Below the pieces are notes generated by a model. It saw only the letters and a program-made list of their open reading frames with translations. It ran no database searches and was not told the origin of the DNA. A program made the position numbers and the translations under genes. From Carnegiea gigantea (taxonomy: Eukaryota; Streptophyta; Magnoliopsida; Caryophyllales; Cactaceae), in NCBI GenBank assembly GCA_029747015.1, contig JAKOGI010000340.1:566708-630707 (forward strand): a stretch of 64,000 nucleotides of DNA, given 5' to 3'. This document shows, piece by piece, positions 44,990 through 55,400 of this stretch (positions within the stretch are counted from its first letter, which is position 1; each line of letters starts with the position of its first letter).

Positions 44990-47734
44990 AAAACATAGGC
45001 CCATTATTGTTAATGATATTACGAAATGCATTTCAAATCACTAAAAGAAGTTAATCACACTCTCATTGCATTGATTCCGAAGGTGGATAATCTCACTATG
45101 ACTAGTCATTTTAGGGCTATTAGCATAGCATATGTGCAAAAGCATTTCTAAAATTCTATTTAACAGGATGCGTCCGATCTTAAAACGCATTATTACTTAT
45201 GTCCAAAGTGCATTTAAACCAAAATGAGCAATTCATGACAATATACTAGTGGCTCACGAAGTTGTGAATAAATTTTAACAACATGAAAGGGAAACAAGCT
45301 TATATAGCACTTAAGTTAGATATGAAAAAGGTCTATGATAGGCTAGAATGGAATTTTACTTTTTCCTACCTTAAGTACTTAGTGTTTGAACACTTGAATT
45401 AGCTGGACACATGAGTGTATCACAAGTGTGTCTTGCTCCATTATTGTTAATGATGAGAAATGTGGGTTCTTTCGGCCTTCTAGAGGTATTCGTTAAGGGG
45501 ATCCTCTTTCCCTATATTTGTTTATCTTATGCATGGATGTGCTTGCACACAGGTTGCACATTGCAGCATCTGAGAAAAAGTTGAGCATCGGGGTTAAGGT
45601 TTGCCTTTCTGCAGAGAAACTTCCTTGTCTTTTATTTGCTAATGATAGTTTCCTTTTTTGGTAAATCTAATCTCAAAACGTGCCAAAAGCTTAATAATCT
45701 TTTTTATGAATTTCGTAATCAATCTAGTCAACTTATTAATTTATAAAAATTAGTTATTGTCTTCTCAAAGAATGCAATCCAACGGCCAAATCAGCTGTTG
45801 TTTTCAACATATCGCATCATCAATCACTTGGAAAATATCTCGGTTGTTCTGTTTTTTAAGGAAGATCACCATCCAATCTGTTCACCGATCTAGTCCATCG
45901 CGTTGACGGTAAAAAAGTCAAGAGCTGGAGTGCGAGATCTATGTCCAAAGTAGGTAGAGTAACTCTTATTCAGTCTAATATGAAATCTATTCCTAGCCAT
46001 ATGATGCAGTGTTTTAAGTTGCCCAACACTACGTCTCAAGATCTTAATAAAATTAATTGTGAATTCTTCTGGAAAAATTCTAGTGTTGAAAAGGGTCTCC
46101 CACCTAGGATACCGTATATTGCCGAAAAGTTTTGGGTGGCCTCAGGCTACACAAAATTGAAGCTGTTAACAAGGCCTTCATATATAAACTCATTTAGAAA
46201 TATCTCACTGAAATTTATAATTTTTGGGTTTAAATTATTTGTACCAAATATCTCCTTTCATATGATTTCTTTAACTGTCACTATAAGTCTAATGACTCTT
46301 GGGTCTGGAAGTGCTTGCTCCAGAATCGAGAATTATTCCATACAAAAATTCGTTGGAAAGTTGGGAATGATCATTCGATTAATTTCTAGAAAGATAATTG
46401 ATGTGGCCAAGATAGTTTTTAAAAATGTTCCAGCTGGAGGAACATGAGATTCCTAATATTGTTGCCAAGGTTAGTGATTTTATTACCTCTAATAAAGAAT
46501 GAAATTTCTCTCTACTTAGTTCCTTCTTGCCTAAGGAGATTTGCATGATCATTAAAAAGTATCGAGGACTCTTTATGCTTGGGGCTTTCCGGCAGTCGTG
46601 CCTTTACTACTAAATTTGCCACATGGATAACATATGACATTCCTTTGGATGTTCCTCAATCCTGGGAGTTTACATGGATACGGAAACTTAATATCATGCC
46701 CATGCTTAAAATTTTCCTCTGGCAAATCTATCACAATGCTTTGTCCACTTGTACTAACTTACTTAGAAGGAGGTTAAACATTGATCCAATTTGCCCACTA
46801 TGTCTAACTGAATTAGAGTCTACAAGCCACCTTTCTATGCACTGTCCACTATCAAAAGGTACCTGGGATTTAGCATATTAACATAAATGGTTAGCAACAA
46901 ATATTCCCTTGCTGGAGATATACTCAGTTCTTCATTTGCTTAACTATGTTAAAGCTCATTCAAAATACCATCCATATTGACCCATTGTCTCTCTTCTTTG
47001 GCGTATACGGAAGAGTTGTAACGCAGTGCAATTCAAAGATGAAATTTATAGCGCTAATGCAACAGTGCTTCGTGCTAAGAGGAACTAGGCAAATGGAACG
47101 ATAGGAAAAGATTTGATATGGATGCAGGCTCATTATTCCATCATCCTTCTCATCCTAATCAGTGCTCTCCTCCTTCATCAGCTAGGCCAAACCAGTAGGC
47201 TGATTTATCAAAATCAATTTCGATGGATCAAAAACCCTCTCCTCAGCTGCACAAGGCTTTGTTATGAGAAGTTGCGAAGGAAGATTCATTAAAGCGGGTT
47301 CTTCTAATCTTGGAGTACCTTTAGTATTTGTGGCAAAAGCAACAACTGTGCGTAATGGTGTACGAGCAACAATCCAAGCATGTTACCTTTTTTTTTTTGG
47401 GTCATGGCAGGGGATAATCAAGTGATCATCAAAGCATTGAAGGGAGAAATCCAGATTCCTTGAGAGTTTCACATGCTTGTGGAGATACAAAATTCAATCT
47501 CAATTCTTGCACTTCAGCGCTCATTCATCACACTTACAGAGAAGGAAATTGAGTAGTGGATTGGTTGGCTCAATTTGGTCTTTCTACTAGTTCTGTGTTT
47601 TGGATGTCTATTCTCTGCCCCTTATTTCTTTCTATCCTCGTTGAGGACAAGTTAGGTAAAATCATTGAGCAAAGAGATACCTAATAGTTGTTTTTTTTAC
47701 CTTTGCCCCACAAAAAAAAAAAAAAAAAAAAAAG
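44990..47734 (+). pseudogene. Degenerate LINE with poly(A) tail
   Basis: A different LINE lineage from 13440-15460. Pieces in order are a LIALIPKVDN-like start (about 45070), LDMKKVYDRLEWNF (about 45315), SIIVNDEKCGFF.PSRGIR.GDPLS (45440-45505), LFILCMDVLAHRL, the RT box as FANDSFLF (near 45637; first Asp changed to Asn), the 45941-46447 frame (GRVTLIQSNMKSIPSHMMQ), a zinc-binding block with CPLCLTELESTSHLSMHCP (46792-46848), and an RNase H-like domain (INFDGSK near 47215). A 23-A tail ends it at 47734. No endonuclease is visible, so it is 5'-truncated and inactive. Confidence 0.8.
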
Positions 47735-47737
47735 AAG

Positions 47738-47930
47738 AGTAGATGCAATTCAATCGGTTCAAACCACCGATGTAATGGGTAAATCAGCTGATTCACCCAT
47801 TTCTTGACCGGTTTAATTAACCAGTGATTTTATGGCCCCCTCCGAACCAAACCATTGTCTAGTTCACAGTATAACCAGTGCGACCAACCAGCACAGTTTG
47901 GTTCCTGCAACTTTGATTTGCATTTAATGC
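47738..47930 (-). repeat. Repeat arm, inverted counterpart of 39640-39760
   Basis: Directly after the LINE tail. It contains ATTCAATCGGTTCAAACCA, GACCGGTTTAATTAACCAG and ends TTTGGTTCCTGCAAC. Confidence 0.4.
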
Positions 47931-48394
47931 TATTGCTTCCAAAATGCTCTTATTAATTTTGGTATGCAATGCAGTACTCCTTTCATGAATTTGTTAACAA
48001 AATGTTAATCAAGCTAACATCCACAAAAAATGTTAATCAGCAAAACATCAAGCAATTAAAAGCTAGTAAAACAACTGAGTTGAGCAAATAAAGCAGCTAC
48101 GGTTTGACACAAAATCCACCGACCGGTACGGACACAATACATGTCAAATTACTTTTCAGTGTTCACGCTTAAAACGGCAAATTATACCATACAACTTGGC
48201 TCACCACACGCATCGTCGCCGCAGCCTTCGCTTATTTATGCTGCTCTGGAGGAAAAACACGTGTCAGAATTGCACAGGTGGTCAGGCACATCATAGGCTT
48301 TATGCGGGTCGTGAGTTATTTAATTTTTAACACTTTATTTACTTAAATTTTTTAATATACTTATTCAGCACAACTAAGTTTGATCTTTTTTTAT

Positions 48395-48398
<4 letters not shown>

Positions 48399-48457
<59 letters not shown>
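48399..48457. repeat. (TA)n microsatellite
   Basis: 59 bases of uninterrupted TA followed by GCGCACACGCATGC. Confidence 0.95.
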
Positions 48458-48461
<4 letters not shown>

Positions 48462-48479
48462 ACACGCATGCATCTATAA

Positions 48480-50137
48480 CACTAAATATAAGTTATTATT
48501 CACTAAAAAAATATAGTATAGATTAATGAAAGATACATTTTTCAATTATTTGCTCACTAAATATATATTATATCTAAATTTGGAAAAACTAAGTTAAAAC
48601 CCGAAACCTGAACCAAGTGACCCGGACCCATACTCGACTTTGACATTTGAAATATGCTCACCCAAAAATAGATTCGAACCCGAATTTACCCAAACCAAAT
48701 TATACCGGACCCAAAATTTTTAATAAAGTTGCTTGTTTTTGTATAACAAACTTATTGAATCAAACATCAGCTCACTCGAAGTCGACTCGAATCGAATTTC
48801 ACTGCCATAACCCGAACTAACCTGAAATATCATTTAACCCGAAATATGGCCCGATCCAAACTTAACTCAACTCGTACCCAAAACGAATGACCCGTTTTCC
48901 AGGTCTAATTATATCTCACTAAAACATAATAAAAATAACTCATTAAAAATTAAAGTACAAGTTATTTTAAACTCTTCAAGTATGTCATTGTTGTACATTT
49001 AAAGAAATATTATATTTGAGTTAATCAAAACATACATCATAGCACATTAGAAAATAAATATAGAGTATTGCTCACTAAACTTATACCATAGCTAACTAAA
49101 AGTTATAGTGCAGCTCGCTAAAATAATATTATGCCTTCAAATATTAACAAAAATGTCTAATCGTGTACTACATTGGCTACTTACTCATTTTAATTGGGAA
49201 TAGTTAGTATTGCTCACTGAATCATATTGATTACTTAATACATTTTATAACTGACTAAATATCTATCATATCTCACTAATAATTATCATAGTTCACTAAA
49301 ACTAATAGTACAAGTGATTGAAACTTTTTAAATATGTCACTCTTTTATATTTAAAGAATCTTATGTTTTAGTTATCCAACATATCATAACACATTATAAT
49401 ATTAATACAAAGATTGCTCACCAAACAAACACGATATCTCATCAAAAGTCACAAACTCACAATGCAACTCACACAAAAAGACCAAAAAAAAATCCGTAAA
49501 ATATAAACAAGAATATGTATGTACTCACTAAAATTATGTATCATATGTTTGCTTGCTCTTTTTTTATTATGAAAGATTAGTTCCGCTCACTAAATCATAT
49601 TGATTACCAAATATTTCTTAACACATCAAATAAATATTGCAACTCGACAAACATCATAGTTCACCGAAGTTACAATGCAACTTACTAAGAAGATATAATA
49701 CTTCAAAATAGGAATAAGAATGTGTGTGTGTTTTCTAAAATTGTGTATCATATTGTTTGCTCACTAAATGTGTACTATAGTATAACTCACTAAACCATAT
49801 TGATCGCCCAATATATTTCATAACTCACTAAATATATATCACAACTCACTAAATAAATAACATAATTCACTTAAATAAATAATTCGTAAAATTCATTAGA
49901 AAATAACATTTTTAAGTTTTTGAGTTATGTCATAACTCGCCCATAGCATTTGTATGATATCGAGTAAGTATAGCACAAACGTATCAGAGATAGTACAAAT
50001 CACTGCAAAATATATATATTAGTTTTACTCACTAAATGTGGACTACAGCTTACCAAATCATTATATAAAAACTTGCTAAAAATACATAGTACAATTCATT
50101 AAGACATTCAAGTATCTATTTTTAAATTTAAGTTTAG

Positions 50138-50187
<50 letters not shown>

Positions 50188-50330
50188 ATCATAATAATTC
50201 AAAAGATTACATATGTATCTCACTAAATATATACCATAACTCATCAAAAGATACACTATTGCTCCTAAACAAATATCATATTCTAGAATATGAACCACAA
50301 TGTGTATGCACTTATTAAAATGTATAAGTG
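48480..50330. repeat. Long degenerate array of CTCACTAAA-type units
   Basis: CTCACTAAA or one-base variants (CTCACTGAA, CTCGCTAAA, TTCACTAAA, CTCATCAAA) recur dozens of times, usually followed by ATATATATCATA-like sequence at 25-40-base spacing. Larger blocks recur: AATCATATTGATTAC and AAATATTATATTTGAG are seen near 49020-49260 and again, altered, near 49350-49640. There is no coding content. It looks like an ancient minisatellite expansion. Between 48600 and 48910 the theme shifts to ACCCGAA-type words. Confidence 0.6.
50141..50185. repeat. (TA)n microsatellite
   Basis: 45 bases of TA inside the CTCACTAAA array. Confidence 0.95.
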
Positions 50331-51160
50331 CTCTTTAAGAAAGAGAGAAAAGTAAAAAGACGGGTGAAATGAAAAGGCAATAATTTCCCAAAAAAGGGAT
50401 CTTAGTAGTAAAAAAAATAAAGAAAAGAACTTTTTACATATGAAAACAAAAAGGAAAATAAAAAAGGGGGATGAAATGAAAAATTAATTATCTCACAATT
50501 AAAAGGAAAAGAAATTATCCCAAACCAATATGAAAAGTTATAAGTGGGAAAAAAAAAAGAAAAAGAAATTAGCAGGCCAAAACAAAAGAGAAGAAATAAG
50601 AAAGGCAAGACATTAGTGGGCAACAAAAAGGAAAATAAAAGAGGTAAGACGTTACCGCATCAACTTTCAAACCTGGGACACCTACTTCGCCAAGCCTCTC
50701 TCCCCCAACAATCTAGCCTACTCATGCAACAATTACATTTTATATGTTGGGTCTTGTCGAATGCTGGGTCTTGTCGAACATGGGCGTACAAAGATGTTTG
50801 TCGGCCTGACTGTACATAATAGCAACTGCCAGACATTATATGGCAACAAAATCTCCACTAGTAGATCAAGCAACACAGTAATAATTACAATCTCCTGTCA
50901 ATAGATTACTATTATCTTGGGAGTTTTTCTGCTTCTCTTTTGGTGGCTCAAGTTCTACTATTCCGGAGCATTAACAGGAGACCATGAACAATACTTGGGC
51001 GAAAAAGGTTGCTCATGCCACACTAACAGCTCTGTAGTGTAATCTAATATCTATCAATCCATTCTCTAACTGCATACTTCCAAATTTAGAAGTGGACTCC
51101 CAACACCTCTTCAAGAGAGAAACCAGAGACGTCATTATGCTGTCTAGGAAGTCCTCAGCC
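50331..51160. other. Purine-rich then mixed DNA, no gene supported
   Basis: 50340-50660 is A/G-rich and gives a spurious Lys-rich frame at 50544-50819. The rest to 51160 shows no recognised coding sequence. Confidence 0.4.
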
Positions 51161-51167
51161 TGTAGCT

Positions 51168-51351
51168 TCATGTATCCACAGCACTTGCAAGAACCTTCCC
51201 TCTCCCTGCAGCCGGAACCCAAGGATTGTTATCGTCACAAATAGGAAAATTCTGGTTTATTTTCTTCCCAGATGCAAATTAAGCATAATTGTTCTTGACC
51301 ATCTCAAATGTTGAAAGGAATGTCGATTGACCCAACTGCGGATTTGCAGTA
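51168..51351 (-). pseudogene. Exon-like island of unknown identity
   Basis: On the minus strand a strong acceptor GTTTCAG precedes 51351. The reading then gives PQLGQSTFLSTFEMVKNNYA, one stop (51279-51281), then FASGKKINQNFPICDDNNPW and VPAAGRGKVLASAVDT before a stop at 51168. The amino-acid texture is that of real protein rather than AT-rich noise. I do not recognise the family. It could be a decayed exon of a downstream gene, a captured fragment, or an untranslated part of the PPR transcript. Confidence 0.35.
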
Positions 51352-51824
51352 CTGAAACACAATTTCCTATTTCGTTAAATTTATATATTCTAGCTTACCA
51401 CATCAGAAGTACATTGTGTGGATTTTCCAATTAAAAAATAAAAAAACTGCAGGCAGGCGAACACAAAAAAAGTGGATAGCTGGGATTATTTAGCGTTCCC
51501 ACGTGCCAAAATCAGGGAAAATGGAGCAGAATGGCTGAAATGGTGGATTTCATACAGTAGAACCTCATCTGGATTTTGCTGAGAGATGCTTGGCCTGATC
51601 CTGTCATATGTTCTTAACAACTCAGAGCTCATTAGTGAGCTACAGAGCTAGTCGAAGCTCAGGCTTGGTTTGACCCATTCTACAAGAGGAGATCCGCTCA
51701 ACTACAAACTGACTCAGACCCATCAACTACATTCGAAAGAAATTCCCAGCAGTTGGGCTACTCCACTGGCCAAACCACCAATCTACCAAGAAGCTAGCTG
51801 GCGCTATGCAAAAGAAGCAAATCC

Positions 51825-51956
51825 CTAACCCAGCAAATTAACCAACCCTGTGTTCCATGCATAAGACAAGCCTCCCAGTTTGTGAGCTCCCTGATTGATT
51901 TCACTTGTGCTTGGAGCTTCTTGTTCTGAGCCATAACTGTAGGGAGCTGCAAGAGT
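51825..51956 (-). other. Possible extra 3' exon of the PPR gene
   Basis: CTCTTGCAG on the minus strand ends at 51957, a good acceptor. A donor CAG|GTAATC lies directly after the PPR stop codon, and AAG|GTACCT two codons before it. Using the first would make this a 3'-UTR exon. Using the second would add a different C-terminus. Only transcript data can decide. Confidence 0.3.
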
Positions 51957-52256
51957 TGTAAATTGTAAACTTAAAGCTGGAAACAACAGGCTAATGAATA
52001 GAATCCTCAAGTGTGCACACACAGACATATGCGCGGGGACCCAGGAAAAAAAAAAAAGAGAATGATGAAGGAGGAACCTAATGCCTACAATCAGAAATTG
52101 TACGAAGTCATAGAAAGCTACTGTAATTCTATTGGCATGACTATCAGTGGACACTTTAACACCTTCCACCCTTTGGCATGTGCATACACCTCCTTTCAGT
52201 GAAGTTATGCCAAGGCAAACATTGTATCCAACAAACAAAGATGACAGATTACCTGA

Positions 52257-52457
52257 TTAGGTACCCTTTATCTTAGACTTTACTCTCTTGGATTTCTTAT
52301 CAGATTCTGTCCGACTCTGACGGAACAGATCTGCATACTTCTCCATTATCCTCTCTTTCTCATCAACCAAGCCCAACTGTTCATATGCATCGGCCACCTT
52401 CTGCACTATTTTCTTCTCTGTGGGTTTACGACCAAATGCTTCAAGACCCCTGAAGAG
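52257..52457 (-). CDS. PPR gene, last recognised coding exon
   Basis: 201 nt: 66 codons plus TAA at 52257-52259. The acceptor is TTTGACAG. It encodes LFRGLEAFGRKPTEKK and a Lys-rich C-terminus (SDKKSKRVKSKIKGT). Confidence 0.85.
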   Translation of the reverse strand, partial: LFRGLEAFGRKPTEKKIVQKVADAYEQLGLVDEKERIMEKYADLFRQSRTESDKKSKRVKSKIKGT

Positions 52458-55400
52458 CTGTCAAAGTAGACAACTCAAATCAGAGCAATGTACATTGCAA
52501 TCAAGAATCAAGTTACCTGTAAAAGAGCAGACAAAAGCATAGAACAAAATGGACTCATCAATTACCCAAACTTAACCAGGAAAATAGTAAGCAGCAGGGA
52601 TTTAAAACGCAGATTTGGTTGCGTTTACGATTACCGTCACGATAACATGGGAGCATTGGGATCCGCTAATTGTGGAAGCGTGAGAAGGTTCATATAGTTG
52701 ATTTTTTCATCTGTATTTGTATTTTAGTACCACAATTCGCTAAGTAATATTATTTTTAGCATAGTTCTTATTTTACCATATTACAATGGGCCAATTTTCA
52801 CAATAGTTAAACAAAACAATACATGGAAGCTTTGACACAAATTATAAGGTTATAGAATAGTGCAAAAGCTACAACATTGAAATAGTTTCTTTAAACCAAA
52901 CTAAGGAGTGGACAAAAGATAAAACAAAGCAGCAGTCATGCTTTATTTATTTCGTACAATCAAAGCCTAAAACTCCAACTAAAATAAAAATAATCACCAC
53001 CATAAAATATGATAACAATAACATATTTAACTTATATAACATAAAATTACCATAATTTTATAACTTAAAAATAACGTAATTAACATAAAATGATATAAAC
53101 TTAACATAATTAACATAAAAATCGCATGATCATAAATAACATAAAAATAACATAATTAACATAAAATATGATAACAGTAACATATTTAACATAAATAGTA
53201 TAAAATTACCATAAATATAACTTAAAAATAACATAATTAACATAAAATAATATAAAAATAATATAATTAACATAAAAATCACATGATCATAATCAACATA
53301 AAAACAACATAATTCACATAAAATATTATGACAATAACATATTTAACAATTTAACAATTTAGAGTATTAATAACATCATTCACAATATTTATTAATAACT
53401 AAAGTATTGTAAAGATTAAAATATGATAACAAATAACAACTTAACAATTATAAATAATTAAGCTCCACTAAAATTTTTCGGTCCCGCCACTTCCCGTTTT
53501 TGGTAAAAACAAAGCATTTTCAATTAAAAAAAATTAATCAAATTAGCCTCAAGACTCCAAAATTGTTGGTGCAAACCAACCCCGCTTAAAAGTCAAAACC
53601 CTAATTTTATTCACTTGCAGTTCACTCCTCCGTCTCCCAGAGCCAGAGGACCCAGACTCTCTTCGCCTCTCCCCAATTCACCTCCCACTCCTTCGCCGGT
53701 GAGTTGGTCGTCACATCTTCATTCCCTCCTCCCCCACTCTCTGGCACTCTCTTACCCCGACCCCGCTGCACTGGAAGTTCCCTCCTCCGCCTAATCGCCC
53801 CCTGCCCCCAGCTCTAAGCCTCAGTTCCAAGTCCTGAGTCCCGAGTACCTCCATGGCCATTGGGCCACCACCAAGCGTCCCTCACCGGCTTCAAATATCC
53901 CCGGCAAAAAGTACCTTAGACATTCACTGCAGCAACCACCCCCCTTTCTTTCCTGAAATCCTTCTAAGGTGAAGACGCAATATAGTACCAAAGCCAACGC
54001 ATGCGCACTTATATGGGATAATCAGCCAACTTTACTCGTCAATCATCTATGCTCCATTGCATGTGTGCAGCTATTGGTCCATTGAACATTTGAACTTTAA
54101 AAGTATATCATGGAAGCACAGACAACTTGGCACCTGATTAACAATGAAATTCAGAACAATGACAACCATTCCCTCACACCCAATTCAACCAAGCGGCGGT
54201 GGCACATAGGAAGCTCAATCCCCAGAGAGAGAGACATTTGTAGCGCTCACATAGGTTCCCACTGAAGGGGGCACAAAATTGCAAATATGAAAGCAGAAAA
54301 AGGTTCATGGAAGCAGCAACATAAACAGAACCCAACGCTTCCTTCACAAGCTTTCTAGCTTCTTCTGAATTGTCTGCAAGTCTGCAACCACCACGATCAA
54401 CCAAGCACCAAGAGTGCTACAGTCGGTATCTAGGACTTAGAAAATGCCAAGTTTAGTTCAGGCAACAGCAAAACCCACCCGTGGGCAAATAGCCGACGAC
54501 CCAAAATAAAATCTGCCTTAGACTTGAATAAGGCGACCTGATTTTAACCTGAGTACGAATTGACCTCCCAAAACTTGCTTTGAACATATAATTTGAATTT
54601 TCTCAACAAGTGTTATCAGACAAATCAAAGAGACACCCAAATATAGCAGTGAAATATATTGACCCCCCCCTGGACATGATCCAATCCAATCCAAATATTC
54701 ATTCTATCAACCCATTCTGAAGCAATTCAGAATCAACCCAGCTGAACAACTAGCTACTCCAGTCTAGACAAAATAAATGGTATAATACAGACTTGCTGAT
54801 GGTATTGTGGAAGAGGAAATAGCGTATCTGTTTAAATGGCAGGCCTGGTGTGGCAGTGATGGTTGAGCTTAGCCAGCCCTCTACTACTATTTCTGCACCG
54901 TTACTATTCTCTATCCTCCCTTCTATTTTAGCCATTAGTCTTCCTCTTATGTGATCTCCAAAGCGGTGAGAAAAGTATCAATTGTTTCCTATATCAGAAT
55001 GTCCAGCACCCGCACCCACTATCCCACCCCACTAGCAATTAGAAAGGAAAAAAAGGATGTCTCCTCGTGAACACAATTGAAATTCCAATTAGCCTCATTT
55101 TAACTTTGAGACAATTTGTCAGGACAACAATTCCTGATATCACTTAAAGGGCTGCGAACAAGCAAACATCTGACGTTTCGCAAGGCAGCTTCTGAAAAGA
55201 AATGGTATTTGATCATGTCTGTCTCCAGTTTACGAAATTAGCGATGAGTTGGTCTCCCAACATTAAGACTCCTGGAAATGTTCCAGTTTGACATAAAGTA
55301 ATTAATAAGGCTTAAAAGAGAAATCCTGAACAACATTTTCTGGTAGGCTTCAAAACTATGCTGAACAAGTGAACTAATGAGGAGCCAACCACATTGGGTG

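Noticed and set aside
44779..45054. 91-codon plus-strand frame
   Set aside because: Arises from ATTTATGCA repeats and the degraded start of a LINE; no domain of its own.
48480..50330. CRISPR-like repeat array
   Set aside because: Repeats are short, variable and irregularly spaced in plant nuclear DNA; no cas genes.
50544..50819. Lys-rich 91-codon protein
   Set aside because: A/G-rich low-complexity DNA; no domain and no splice or homology support.
51825..52238. 137-codon minus-strand frame as an independent gene
   Set aside because: It crosses the likely intron next to the PPR stop and contains an acceptor site; better explained as intron plus possible UTR exon.
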